A stretch of 64,000 nt of DNA from Zoogloea sp. (GTDB taxonomy: Bacteria > Pseudomonadota > Gammaproteobacteria > Burkholderiales > Rhodocyclaceae). The position numbers and the translations under genes are program-made. This document shows positions 45,932 through 54,925 of the stretch, piece after piece (positions within the stretch are counted from its first letter, which is position 1; the number at the start of each line of letters is the position of its first letter). The notes beneath the pieces were generated by a model that was given only the letters and a program-made list of their open reading frames with translations, did not search any database and was not told where the DNA came from. The stretch lies in assembly GCF_028689785.1 (NCBI RefSeq), contig NZ_JAQVCN010000004.1, forward strand, positions 1 to 64,000, read 5' to 3'.

Positions 45932-48900
45932 GCGACACCCATACACTGGACAAGGCCAAACCACGGATTCTCGTTGTCGATGACGTCAGCGAAAACCTGC
46001 ACATCCTGGTCGGCATCCTGCGCACCGACTTCGCGGTCATCGTCGCCACCAACGGCCCCAAGGCCCTGGAGCTGGCCACCCGACAGCCGGCCCCCGACCT
46101 GATCCTGCTCGACATCCGCATGCCCGGCATGGACGGCTACGAGGTGCTGCATCAGCTCAAGTCCGACCCGGCCACCGCCGACATCCCGGTGATCTTCGTC
46201 ACGGCACTGGCCGAGACCGCCGACGAGGCCGTCGGCCTGCGCCTGGGCGCCGCCGACTACGTAACCAAGCCCATCAACCCCGAGCTACTGCTGCTGCGCG
46301 TCAGCAACCAGCTCGAACTGCGCCGCCACCGCCGGCGCAGCGCCGTCGGGCAGGGCGCCGAAGCCCTGCTGCGCCAGGACAAGCCGGCCCTGCTGCTGGT
46401 GGATGACATCCCCGAGAACCTCCACGGCCTGGCCACCGCCCTGCAGGACGAATACCGCATCATGGTGGCCGCCAACGGCGCCAAGGCCCTGGAGCTGGTC
46501 ACCGGCTCCCATCCCCCCGACCTCGTGCTGCTTGACATCGTCATGCCGGAGATGGATGGCTACGAGGTGTGCCGGCGCATCAAGGCCAGCCCGGAAGGCA
46601 GCCGCATTCCGGTGATGTTCGTGACCGTGGTGGACAGCGTGGTGGACAAGGTCCAGGGCTTCACCATCGGCGCCGCCGACTACATCACCAAACCCTTCGA
46701 CATCGACGAGGTACGCGCCAGGGTGCGCACCCACCTGGACCTCAGCCGCCTGCAGCGCTCCCTTGAAGACCTGGTGGACCAGCGCATGGCCTCGGTGCAG
46801 GAGGCCAACGAAGCCCTCGCAGAGAGCAAGGAAAAGTACCGCATCCTGGCCGAGTACTCCCCCAACTGGGAATACTGGGTCGATCCCCACGGTTTCTATC
46901 TCTACATCTCCCCGGCCTGCCTGGAGGTGTCGGGCTACGGCCCGGTGGACTTCATCGGCGACCCGGATCTGATGCGCAAGATCATTCACCCGGAAGATCT
47001 CCCCATCTGGCTCGGCCACGACGAAAAGGGGGTCACGCCCGGCGGCCACCACCTCACCCCCTTCCGCATCCTCGCCCGGGATGGATCGGAGCGCTGGATC
47101 GAGCACGTCTGCCAGCCGGTCATCGACGTGCGCGGGCGCTTTCTGGGCACCCGCGGCACCAACCGGGACATCACCGAGCGGGTGATGGCCGAAGAACAGC
47201 TGCACCTGGCCGCCACCGTCTTCGCCAACACCTCCGAAGCGGTGATGATCACCGACGCCGACAACCGCGTACTGACCATCAACCCGGCCTTCAGCGAGAT
47301 CACCGGCTACACCCAGGACGAAATGGCCGGCCGCGAGCCCCGCCTGCTCCAGAGTGACCAGCTTGACGACGACTCCTACCGCGATCTGTGGGCATCCGTG
47401 AAAGCCAGTGGTCGCTGGCAGGGCGAGGTGTGCAGCCGGCGGGCCGATGGCAGCGACTTCATCGCCTGGATCACCGTCAGCACCGTCTTCCGCGACGACG
47501 GCGCTGTACACCGGCGTGTCATCCTCTTCTCGGACATCACCGAGAAAAAGAAGGCCGACAACCTGATCTGGACCCAGGCCAACTACGACCACCTCACCCA
47601 GCTGCCCAACCGCCGCCTCTTCAACGACCGCCTGGAGCGGGAGATCAAAAAGGCCCAGCGCGACGAGACCGTGATCGGCCTGCTCTTCATCGACCTGGAC
47701 CGTTTCAAGGAGGTGAATGAAACCCAGGGCCACGAGACCGGCGACCTGCTCCTCGTCGAAGCCGCCAGCCGCATCCGCCAGAGCGTGCGCGACTACGACA
47801 CGGTGGCACGCCTGGGGGGCGACGAGTTCATGGTGATCCTTTCGGAGCTGCAGGGCGGCACCGACATCGGGCGCATCGCCCAGGACGTCATCGAGCGCCT
47901 CTCCTCCCCCTTCGCCCTCAACGACCACGAGCACTTCGTCTCGGCCAGCATCGGCATCGCCCTCTACCCTGCCGATGGCACCGGCATCAGCGAGCTCATC
48001 AAGCACGCCGACCAGGCCATGTACCTGGCCAAGGACGCCGGTCGCGGCTGCTTCCGCTTCTTCACCCGGGCCCTTCAGGAGAGCGCCGAGCAACGTGTGC
48101 GCCTGGCCGGCGAACTGCGGCGAGCCCTGGAGGCCGGGCAGATGGAGGTCTACTACCAGCCCATCGTCGAACTCGACAGCGGCCGCATCATCAAGGCCGA
48201 AGCCCTGATCCGCTGGAACCACGTCACCCAGGGCTTCGTCAGCCCGGCCACCTTCATCCCCATCGCCGAAGATACCGGCATCATTCACGAGCTCGGCGAA
48301 TGGGTGTTCGAGCAGGTGCTCGGCCAGACCCTGCGCTGGCGCAGCACCCTCGGCGCCGACTTCCAGGTCAGCATCAACATTTCACCTGTGCAGTTCAACT
48401 CCGGCGAACAGACCTTCCTGCGCTGGATCGACACCCTGCAATCCGCCGGCCTGCCCGGCAGCAACCTGGTCATCGAGATCACCGAAGGCCTGCTGATGGG
48501 CACTGATCCGGGTATCCGCGACACCCTGCTGCGCTTCCGCGACGCCGGTATCGGCGTGGCCATCGACGATTTCGGCACCGGCTACTCATCCCTGTCCTAT
48601 CTCAAGAAATTCGACATCGACATCCTCAAGATCGACCAGTCCTTCACCCGCAACCTGGCCCCCGACAGCGCCGACTTCGCCCTGTGCGAGGCCATCGTCG
48701 TGATGGCCCACAAGCTCGGCCTGAGAGTGGTGGCCGAAGGGGTCGAGACCGAACTGCAGCGCGAACTGCTGCGCCAGATCGGCTGCGACTACGCCCAGGG
48801 CTTCCTGTTTTCCCGGGCGGTGCCGGCGAGCGAATTTGAAACCCTGCGTCCGGGCAGCGGTCCGAGCGGGCATCACCGTCTCCCGGAGCAGCGTGCATGA
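45928..48900 (+). CDS. REC-REC-PAS-PAS-GGDEF-EAL c-di-GMP enzyme
   Basis: 990 residues. Two receivers with Asp62 (LLDIRMP) and Asp203 (LLDIVMP) are followed by two PAS domains (about 300-420 and 425-545), a GGDEF domain with intact GGDEF at 630-634, and an EAL domain with EAL at 758-760, [28 protein letters not shown] and AEGVE. Both activities are possible. Translational overlap with the hybrid kinase upstream and with pdxH downstream (ATGA each) makes it the probable phosphorelay output. Confidence 0.95.
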   Translation: MSDTHTLDKAKPRILVVDDVSENLHILVGILRTDFAVIVATNGPKALELATRQPAPDLILLDIRMPGMDGYEVLHQLKSDPATADIPVIFVTALAETADEAVGLRLGAADYVTKPINPELLLLRVSNQLELRRHRRRSAVGQGAEALLRQDKPALLLVDDIPENLHGLATALQDEYRIMVAANGAKALELVTGSHPPDLVLLDIVMPEMDGYEVCRRIKASPEGSRIPVMFVTVVDSVVDKVQGFTIGAADYITKPFDIDEVRARVRTHLDLSRLQRSLEDLVDQRMASVQEANEALAESKEKYRILAEYSPNWEYWVDPHGFYLYISPACLEVSGYGPVDFIGDPDLMRKIIHPEDLPIWLGHDEKGVTPGGHHLTPFRILARDGSERWIEHVCQPVIDVRGRFLGTRGTNRDITERVMAEEQLHLAATVFANTSEAVMITDADNRVLTINPAFSEITGYTQDEMAGREPRLLQSDQLDDDSYRDLWASVKASGRWQGEVCSRRADGSDFIAWITVSTVFRDDGAVHRRVILFSDITEKKKADNLIWTQANYDHLTQLPNRRLFNDRLEREIKKAQRDETVIGLLFIDLDRFKEVNETQGHETGDLLLVEAASRIRQSVRDYDTVARLGGDEFMVILSELQGGTDIGRIAQDVIERLSSPFALNDHEHFVSASIGIALYPADGTGISELIKHADQAMYLAKDAGRGCFRFFTRALQESAEQRVRLAGELRRALEAGQMEVYYQPIVELDSGRIIKAEALIRWNHVTQGFVSPATFIPIAEDTGIIHELGEWVFEQVLGQTLRWRSTLGADFQVSINISPVQFNSGEQTFLRWIDTLQSAGLPGSNLVIEITEGLLMGTDPGIRDTLLRFRDAGIGVAIDDFGTGYSSLSYLKKFDIDILKIDQSFTRNLAPDSADFALCEAIVVMAHKLGLRVVAEGVETELQRELLRQIGCDYAQGFLFSRAVPASEFETLRPGSGPSGHHRLPEQRA

Positions 48901-49544
48901 GCGACGCCCCCAATCTCGCCGATCTTCGCAAATCCTACGAGCGCGGCAGCCTCGACGTGGACGACGTGGCCACCGACCCGCTGGCCCAGTTTGGCAACTG
49001 GCTCAACGAAGCGCTGGCCCAGCAGCTCCCCGAGCCCAACGCCATGACCGTTGCCACCGTTGGTGCCGACGGCCGCCCGTCCACCCGGGTCGTGCTGATC
49101 AAGGGCTACGACACCCGCGGCATCGTCTGGTACACCAACTACGCCAGCCGCAAGGGCCACGAACTCGACGTCCACCCCTTCGCCGCCCTGCAGTTCCACT
49201 GGGTCGAGCTGGAGCGCGTGGTCCGCATCGAAGGCCGGGTGGAGAAAGTCTCGGCCGAGGAGTCCGACACCTATTTCGCCAGCCGCCCCCTCACCCACCG
49301 CATCGGCGCCTGGGCCTCCGAACAGAGCCAGCCCATCCCTGGCCGCGGCACCATCGTCGCCCGTGCGGCCGAGTACGGCCTGCGCTTCGGTCTCACCCCG
49401 CCCAGGCCCCCCCATTGGGGCGGCTACCGACTGGTCCCCGACTACTGGGAGTTCTGGCAAGGGCGCAGCTCACGGCTGCACGACCGCATCACCTACCGGC
49501 CCGCCGACGACGGCAGCTGGACGCGGCAGCGCCTGGCGCCCTGA
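48897..49544 (+). CDS. pdxH: Pyridoxamine 5'-phosphate oxidase
   Basis: 215 residues, normal for PdxH. The FMN/PLP-binding motifs are present: [34 protein letters not shown]-like [33 protein letters not shown], and the ending [14 protein letters not shown]. It converts pyridoxine/pyridoxamine phosphate to PLP. Translation is coupled to the c-di-GMP enzyme upstream (ATGA). The last 23 bases, including the stop, are repeated at 50727-50749. Confidence 0.95.
   Translation: MSDAPNLADLRKSYERGSLDVDDVATDPLAQFGNWLNEALAQQLPEPNAMTVATVGADGRPSTRVVLIKGYDTRGIVWYTNYASRKGHELDVHPFAALQFHWVELERVVRIEGRVEKVSAEESDTYFASRPLTHRIGAWASEQSQPIPGRGTIVARAAEYGLRFGLTPPRPPHWGGYRLVPDYWEFWQGRSSRLHDRITYRPADDGSWTRQRLAP
49522..49544 (+). 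repeat. Direct repeat, left copy (pdxH 3' end)
   Basis: 23 bases ending in the pdxH stop recur exactly and in the same direction at 50727-50749, bounding a 1.2-kb AT-richer segment. With CTGG in front the match extends to 27 of 28 positions with one indel. It resembles an integration-site duplication. Confidence 0.75.
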
Positions 49545-49756
49545 TTGATTCACAAATCATCACAAAGGCCCACTACCAATTTTTTTCGTTCTACCAACTA
49601 GCCACCCGGCAACAGAGGATAAGGACCCGAATTAGCGGCTCAGACCACAACTTACAGTCAATGTGAATAAGAACACGACAGCCAACTGATACTTGAGGGA
49701 CTAAAGTCAAGCGAATGGGAATATGCACCCCCTTTTCTTTCTACAGAGTGCATCCC

Positions 49757-50362
49757 ATGAAAAAAGCCCTCACAACAATCGCGCTTATGTCCGCATCGAT
49801 CACTGCACAAGCCTACGTTGTTGGATTCATTCCATCTGGAATTTCTGAAGTCACTCAATTCGAGAACATCAGCTGGGACATGACGTCCGACCAAACATAC
49901 CCGCATGGCACCATGTTCCCTTCGCTGCCAAGTTATTTCACGCTAACGGATCATGGTGACTTCCACTTCATGTCTGACGAAGCCAGTATGGTTGGTGCAA
50001 GCGGCCTCAATGTTTTCCCCAAAGGCACCAATCTGTCAGCAGGAACACTGATTAATCAAGACAGCGACTGGATCAATAACTTCGTCGCCTACACAGACAA
50101 CTTCGTCCCCGGTTGCGATATCGGCAGTACTTGTATCTATGGCGTTCGCTTTGAGCTAGGAGGTGCAGATCACTTCGGCTGGGTGCAGTTTCACGAAGGG
50201 ACTGACACTCAGTCGCTCCTTCGCTGGGCCTATGAAACCGAAGCTGGCGTGGGCATTCTTGCTGGTGACATGGGAACCGTCGCAATCCCTCCCACACCAG
50301 CACTTGCAGGGCTTGGTCTTGCAGCCATGGGCATTGCCCGCCGCCGCCGTAAGGCAAACTGA
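49757..50362 (+). CDS. PEP-CTERM-like exported protein
   Basis: 201 residues from ATG 49757. A signal peptide (MKKALTTIALMSASITAQA) precedes a beta-rich domain with two cysteines (PGCDIGSTCIYG, about 118-129). The C-terminus, IPPTPALAGLGLAAMGIARRRRKAN by position about 177-201, is a sorting signal like PEP-CTERM: Pro-rich motif, hydrophobic helix, Arg cluster. It would be processed by an exosortase and retained in or released from the envelope. Codon use and base composition are clearly more AT-rich than neighbours; it lies inside a segment bounded by a 23-bp direct repeat. Confidence 0.75.
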   Translation: MKKALTTIALMSASITAQAYVVGFIPSGISEVTQFENISWDMTSDQTYPHGTMFPSLPSYFTLTDHGDFHFMSDEASMVGASGLNVFPKGTNLSAGTLINQDSDWINNFVAYTDNFVPGCDIGSTCIYGVRFELGGADHFGWVQFHEGTDTQSLLRWAYETEAGVGILAGDMGTVAIPPTPALAGLGLAAMGIARRRRKAN

Positions 50363-50452
50363 GAGCGACGCCCCAACCTTGATTCATCCAAAGCATCGCA
50401 GGGTTACAACGAGGTCTCATTCAATAGCGCTTGAGGCTCCGTGGCGTCTCCC

Positions 50453-50537
50453 GTGGGGTCGAATTTATTCGACCACGGACTTTGGTCAGCGGCTCGCCGG
50501 TGATTGGAGTGAACAGGTCGAATAAATTCGACCCCAC
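50453..50537. repeat. REPIN-like 85-bp inverted-repeat element
   Basis: Arms at 50453-50474 and 50516-50537 are perfect 22-of-22 inverted copies around a 41-bp centre. Each arm starts GTGGGGTCGAATTT and itself contains the palindrome GGTCGAAT..ATTCGACC. This is the best-preserved of the three copies, so possibly the most recent. Confidence 0.85.
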
Positions 50538-50726
50538 GGCCCCTCCAGCCGCCGTCGGTGCATCCGGAGTTACTTTTCGCTTCGCCCGTCGGGTCACCCG
50601 GCCAAGGATGTGCAAACCTCCGCCACCATTGGGTTTGCGCCGGTTTCAGAGAGAGCAACCGAGGAAAGCAGGATAAATTTGCCGGACATGGCGGCACAAG
50701 GCTTCCCCGCAGCTGCGGCTCACTGG

Positions 50727-50749
50727 CGCGGCAGCGCCTGGCGCCCTGA
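50727..50749 (+). repeat. Direct repeat, right copy
   Basis: Exact copy of the last 23 bases of pdxH, same orientation, 1205 bases downstream. It is followed directly by a hairpin suited to end a transcript, as expected if this is the ancestral pdxH end displaced by an insertion. Confidence 0.75.
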
Positions 50750-50757
50750 CCCCGCCA

Positions 50758-50772
50758 CCGGCCGAGGGCCGG
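50758..50772 (+). terminator. Terminator-like hairpin after the right repeat
   Basis: CCGGCC-GAG-GGCCGG is a perfect 6-bp stem followed by CTTCGTT. It is eight bases after the duplicated pdxH stop copy and may be the displaced pdxH terminator. Confidence 0.5.
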
Positions 50773-50907
50773 CTTCGTTGGTACAATCGACGCCGTCCCC
50801 CACCCGCGCCATGCCGGCAGCAGGCAGTCAGATGCCCAGCACCCACGCCATCGGGCGCCGGCATGCCTCCTGAAAGGGGGGGCTTGTCTACTCTTCAAAG
50901 GTCCCAG

Positions 50908-51240
50908 GTGCTGCCCCCTTCCCTTGTCGCTCCCGTACTCCTTTCTCTCGCCGGCCTGGGCCTGGTGCTTGCAGGGCCCGCACGGGGGGCCGAGCTTCCC
51001 GCAACGACGGCTGCCGTCCTGGCCGGGGGCTGTGTGAACTGCCACGGCCCGGATGGGCGCGCTCAGGGCGCCATCCCGGGCATTCGCGGGCTGGACGAGG
51101 GCTACCTCCGGGCCCGTCTGCTGGCGTTTCGCGACGGCCGTGATGCACCGGGCAGCGTCATGACGCGCCTGATGAAAGGCCACGACACCCACCAGATCGA
51201 GGCGCTGGCGAAGTGGTTCGCCCAGGGCGGAACGCAATGA
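50908..51240 (+). CDS. Periplasmic c-type cytochrome (SoxE/FccA-like)
   Basis: 110 residues from GTG 50908 with AAAGG upstream; an ATG at 50863 is also in frame. Signal peptide to about residue 29. One heme motif CVNCH at 42-46, then GPDGRAQGAIPGIRGLDEGYLRARL and a likely Met ligand in SVMTRLMKG. The stop overlaps the flavoprotein ATG. It is the probable electron acceptor of the flavoprotein, as in flavocytochrome c sulfide dehydrogenase or SoxEF. It has one heme, not two. Confidence 0.85.
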   Translation: MLPPSLVAPVLLSLAGLGLVLAGPARGAELPATTAAVLAGGCVNCHGPDGRAQGAIPGIRGLDEGYLRARLLAFRDGRDAPGSVMTRLMKGHDTHQIEALAKWFAQGGTQ

Positions 51241-52517
51241 CCGGGCCAACACGCCGGCGGGTGCTGGGCAGCCTGGCGGCGGGCGGGGCGAGCCTTGCGC
51301 TGCCCGCCATGGTGCGGGCGGGGGCCGGATCGGCACGGGTGGTGATCGTCGGTGGGGGCTTTGGCGGGGCCACGGCGGCCCGCTACCTGAAACGGCATGC
51401 GCCGCAGTTGCAGGTCACGTTGATCGAGCCCGCCCCGCGCTTTCATACCTGCCCCTTCTCGAACCTCTACCTGGCCGGCCTGCGCAGCTGGGACAGCCTC
51501 GGCCACGGCTTCGAAGGCCTGCGCGGTGCCGGGATCGACGTCATCCATGCCCGGGCCGACGACGTGGACGCCAGCCGGCGCACCCTCCGCCTATCCACGG
51601 GGCAGACCCTAGGCTGGGACCGGCTGGTGCTGTCCCCCGGCGTAGACATGCGTTGGGATGCCCTGCCGGGCTACGACGAGGCCGCCGCGCTACTCGCGCC
51701 CCACGCCTGGAAGGCCGGCCTGCAGACCCAGCTCCTGCGCCGGCAGATGGAAGCCATGGCCGACGGCGGCAGCTTCGTCATGGTCATTCCGGACAACCCC
51801 TTCCGCTGCCCCCCGGGGCCCTATGAGCGGGCGGCGATGGTGGCCCATTACTTCAAGCAGCACAAACCCCGTTCCAAGATCCTCCTCCTCGACGCCAAGG
51901 ACAACTTCTCCAAGAAGGGGCTGTTCCTGCAGGGCTGGAAGGCCCTGTACGGCGACATGATCGAGTGGGTCGGGCTCGCCGACGATGGCCGGGTGACGCG
52001 AGTGGATGCCAAGGCGCTGACGGTAGAAACCGCCTTTGGCCAGGTACACAAAGCCGCCGTGCTCAACGTGATTCCGCCCCAGAAGGCCGGCTTCATTGCC
52101 GAACGGGCCGGCGTGGTGGACGCCAGCGGCTGGGTGCCAGTCAAGGCCGAGAGCTTCGAGACCCGGCAGGTGGCCGGTATCTACGCCCTGGGCGACGCCA
52201 CGCTGGCCGCGCCGATGCCCAAGTCAGCCTTTGTGGCCAACACCCAGGCCAAGCTGGCCGCGGCCACCATTGCCGCCGACCTGCTGGGCCGGGCTCCGCC
52301 GGCCGCCTTCTACGCCAACACCTGCTACAGCCTGATCGGCCCCGGTTACGGAATCTCCGTGGCGGGGGTGTACCGGGCCGAGGACGGGCGGATCATCGAG
52401 GTGCCAGGCTCCGGCGGCGTCAGCCCCAGCGATGCGGAGGCCGCTTTCCGGGCGGATGAAGCAGCCTACGGCGCGAGCTGGTACGCCGCGATCTGCACCG
52501 ACACCTGGGGCGCCTGA
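51237..52517 (+). CDS. fccB: Flavocytochrome c sulfide dehydrogenase flavoprotein subunit (FccB/SoxF-like), paralog 1
   Basis: 426 residues from ATG 51237, overlapping the cytochrome stop. A twin-arginine signal (RRRVLGSLAAGG) precedes the FAD-binding GGGFGGATAARYL. Cys72 in HTCPFSN is in the position of the covalent FAD cysteine; Cys191 (FRCPPGPYERA) and Cys363 (NTCYSLI) match the redox-active pair. So all three functional cysteines are present. It should oxidise sulfide or a sulfane in the periplasm and pass electrons to the cytochrome. The yeeE gene starts at its stop (TGATG). Confidence 0.92.
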   Translation: MTGPTRRRVLGSLAAGGASLALPAMVRAGAGSARVVIVGGGFGGATAARYLKRHAPQLQVTLIEPAPRFHTCPFSNLYLAGLRSWDSLGHGFEGLRGAGIDVIHARADDVDASRRTLRLSTGQTLGWDRLVLSPGVDMRWDALPGYDEAAALLAPHAWKAGLQTQLLRRQMEAMADGGSFVMVIPDNPFRCPPGPYERAAMVAHYFKQHKPRSKILLLDAKDNFSKKGLFLQGWKALYGDMIEWVGLADDGRVTRVDAKALTVETAFGQVHKAAVLNVIPPQKAGFIAERAGVVDASGWVPVKAESFETRQVAGIYALGDATLAAPMPKSAFVANTQAKLAAATIAADLLGRAPPAAFYANTCYSLIGPGYGISVAGVYRAEDGRIIEVPGSGGVSPSDAEAAFRADEAAYGASWYAAICTDTWGA

Positions 52518-53572
52518 TGATGACGCTACTGGGGGCCGGCTTCATACTCGGATGCGTGTTTGGGATAGCCGCGCGTCTCGGTGACTTCTGCCTCCTCCGG
52601 GGCCTTCGCCAGGCCCGCGACCAGCAGGGCGCTGGCCTGGCCCTACGCGCCTGGGCCCTGGCGCTGGCCGTCGCCATCGCCGCCACCCAGGGGCTGGCCT
52701 GGCTGCAGGAGATCGAACCGGCCCGGGCCCAGGTTGTCCGCAGCAGCTTTGCGCTTCCGGCGGTGCTGGCGGGTGGAACCCTGTTCGGGCTCGGCATGGT
52801 ACTGGCACGCGGTTGTGGTGCCCGCGCCCTGGTGTTGCTGGCCGGCGGCAACCTGCGTTCCCTGGTCGTGCTGGCCAGCCTCGGCCTGGCCGCCCAGGCC
52901 ACCCTAACCGGCGTCCTCGCGCCGCTGCGCCAGGCACTCCAGGGCGTCGGACAAGTCCAGCTGGAAGCCGCCACCCTGCCGGCGCAACTACAACTGGCGG
53001 GGGTGGGCGCCACACCGGCCGCCCTGCTCGCGGCGCTGCTGCCGATCGCCCTGCTGCTGTGGTTTGCGCTGCGCCCCCCGGGCCTGCGCCAGGCCCCGCG
53101 GGAGGCCGCCGCCGCCAGCCTGATCGGCGCACTGGTGGCGCTGGGCTGGTGGCTCACCTCCCATGTGGATGTGGACCCTTTCGATCCGGCAGCCCCCAGC
53201 TCCCTGAGCTTCATCGGTCCGGTGGCCGAGAGTTTTCTGTATCTGCAGCTGGCCGTCGGGCGTGACCTGAACCTGGGGCCGATGATCGTGCTGGGCACAC
53301 TGGCCGGTGCCGGCAGCGTCGCCCTGATCACCCGTTCCTTCAGGCTGGCCGGCTTCGACAGCCCGCAACGCCTGCTGGCATCCCTGACCGGCGGCAGCCT
53401 GATGGGTTTTGGTGGCGTACTGGCGGTGGGCTGCTCCATCGGCCAGGGTCTCTCCGGCCTGTCTACCCTGGCCCTGGCCAGCATTCCGGCCTGTCTCGGC
53501 ATCCTGCTGGGCTGCCACATCGGCCTGACGGCCGAAAATTCGATCCACTCACAGAGGGGGCATACACCATGA
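52517..53572 (+). CDS. YeeE/YedE-family sulfur transporter
   Basis: 351 residues with 8-10 TM helices. The family repeats are visible: GCVFGIAARLGDFCLLRG, LARGCGARALVLLAGGNLRSL and LAVGCSIGQGLSGLSTLALAS, with conserved cysteines. YeeE/YedE proteins include the thiosulfate importer TsuA and transporters of sulfur-containing groups. Between two flavoproteins and soxYZ it probably moves a reduced sulfur species across the inner membrane. ATGA overlap to the next gene. Confidence 0.88.
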   Translation: MMTLLGAGFILGCVFGIAARLGDFCLLRGLRQARDQQGAGLALRAWALALAVAIAATQGLAWLQEIEPARAQVVRSSFALPAVLAGGTLFGLGMVLARGCGARALVLLAGGNLRSLVVLASLGLAAQATLTGVLAPLRQALQGVGQVQLEAATLPAQLQLAGVGATPAALLAALLPIALLLWFALRPPGLRQAPREAAAASLIGALVALGWWLTSHVDVDPFDPAAPSSLSFIGPVAESFLYLQLAVGRDLNLGPMIVLGTLAGAGSVALITRSFRLAGFDSPQRLLASLTGGSLMGFGGVLAVGCSIGQGLSGLSTLALASIPACLGILLGCHIGLTAENSIHSQRGHTP

Positions 53573-54912
53573 ATCGTCGCAACTTCCTGATCACCCCGCC
53601 GGCCATGGCCCTCGCCCTGGGCCTGGGCAGCGCGCCGCTGCAGTCGCTGGCCGCCCCCGCCATCCTCACCCCCGCCTCGCGCATCCTGCCCCGCGAGGGC
53701 AAGAAACCGCGCATCGTCATCTGTGGTGGCGGCTGGGGCGGCATGACCGCGGCGCGCTACCTGCGCGAGCTCATCCCGAATTCCGACGTGGTGCTGCTGG
53801 AACGCAACCCCACCTTCTGGTCCGGCCCCATGAGCAACAAGTGGTTGATCGACATCGTGAACACGGATTTCGTGAATCACGACATGCAGCGCCCGGCCAA
53901 CCGCTACGGCTACACCCTGCTGCAGACCGAGGTGACGGGCTTCGAGCGCGATCGCAAGCTGGTGCGCACAGCCCACGGCCTGATCGAGTATGACTTCCTG
54001 ATCCTTTCCGGCGGCATCCGCAATGCCTACGAGGCCTGGTTCGGCAACGATCAGCGGGCCATCGACCACACCCGCACCCATTTCCCGTCGGCCTACATCC
54101 CCAACGCCGAGATGTTCGCCCTGAAGCGCAAGGTCCAGGCATTCAAGGGCGGTACCCTGGTCATGACCTTGCCCCCGCCACCCCATCGCTGCCCGCCTTC
54201 GCCTTATGAGCGGGCCTGTCTGATCGCCTGGCACATCAAGAAGAACCGCATCCCGGGCAAGATCCTGATCCTCGATCCGAAGCCGAAGGTCGCCCCCATC
54301 CACATGGGCTACCAGACCGCTTTCCGCGAGCTCTACCCGGACATCATCACCCACGTGCCCAACGCCCGGGTGCAGGAGCTGGACCCGTTCAACAAGCGCA
54401 TCAAGACCAGCGCCGGCGAGTTCAGGTTCGACGACGCGATTCTGATGCCACCCCACCAGGCCGCCGAAATGGTGTGGCAGGCCGACCTGATCGGCAAGGA
54501 CGCCAACGGCAAGCCCACCGGCTGGGCCGACATGCACCCGCGCCTCTTCCACGCCCATAGCGACGACAGCGTGTACTTCGTCGGTGACCTGATGGGCGCC
54601 ATCTCCGACCAGTTCGGCCACTACCCGAAGAGCGGCCATGTGGCCAACTACGTCGGTCGCATCGTGGCCCAGAACATCGCCGAGCGCGTCTCCGGCAAGG
54701 AAGTGCTCGCACGCCTGCCTGACAACCTGTGCTACATGATGGTCAATGCCGAGCCCCAGGAGGAAATCTCGGTCAAGTTCGAGTACGAAGTCGACCCCGC
54801 CTCGGGCAAGGTCATCCAGACCCAGATCGACATGGACGTCCGCACCGAAGACCTCGTCAAGGAAGACTTCGCCTGGATCAAAGAGAAATTCAGCGATTTC
54901 CTGGCCATCTGA
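53569..54912 (+). CDS. FccB/SoxF-like flavoprotein, paralog 2, lacking the FAD-tether cysteine
   Basis: 447 residues with a twin-arginine signal (RRNFLITPP) and FAD motif CGGGWGGMTAARYL. The redox cysteines are kept at about 208 (HRCPPSPYERA) and 388 (DNLCYMM), but the FAD-tether position reads FWSGPMSN with Gly86 instead of Cys. The flavin may therefore be non-covalent and its potential different. It shares the SPYERA and terminal domain with paralog 1 but is only moderately similar. Located just before soxYZ, it may act on SoxYZ-bound sulfur. Confidence 0.88.
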   Translation: MNRRNFLITPPAMALALGLGSAPLQSLAAPAILTPASRILPREGKKPRIVICGGGWGGMTAARYLRELIPNSDVVLLERNPTFWSGPMSNKWLIDIVNTDFVNHDMQRPANRYGYTLLQTEVTGFERDRKLVRTAHGLIEYDFLILSGGIRNAYEAWFGNDQRAIDHTRTHFPSAYIPNAEMFALKRKVQAFKGGTLVMTLPPPPHRCPPSPYERACLIAWHIKKNRIPGKILILDPKPKVAPIHMGYQTAFRELYPDIITHVPNARVQELDPFNKRIKTSAGEFRFDDAILMPPHQAAEMVWQADLIGKDANGKPTGWADMHPRLFHAHSDDSVYFVGDLMGAISDQFGHYPKSGHVANYVGRIVAQNIAERVSGKEVLARLPDNLCYMMVNAEPQEEISVKFEYEVDPASGKVIQTQIDMDVRTEDLVKEDFAWIKEKFSDFLAI

Positions 54913-54925
54913 GCGGACCCACACC

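Larger units (their letters stand above)
50538..50907. other. Intergenic region with the pdxH 3'-end copy and hairpins
   Basis: No convincing gene. It holds a perfect 12-bp palindrome (50707-50718), the 23-bp copy of the pdxH 3' end (50727-50749), and a hairpin (50758-50772) that looks like the original pdxH terminator. A TACAAT near 50779 could be a -10 element for the sulfur operon. Confidence 0.6.

Noticed and set aside
43037-45964. 975-residue minus-strand open frame
   Set aside because: It is antisense to the clearly conserved hybrid kinase and reflects high G+C codon bias; its translation is Gly/His/Val-rich without motifs.
49545-49575. TTGAT-like half sites after pdxH as an FNR box
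   Set aside because: Spacer is six bases rather than four and the second half is imperfect.
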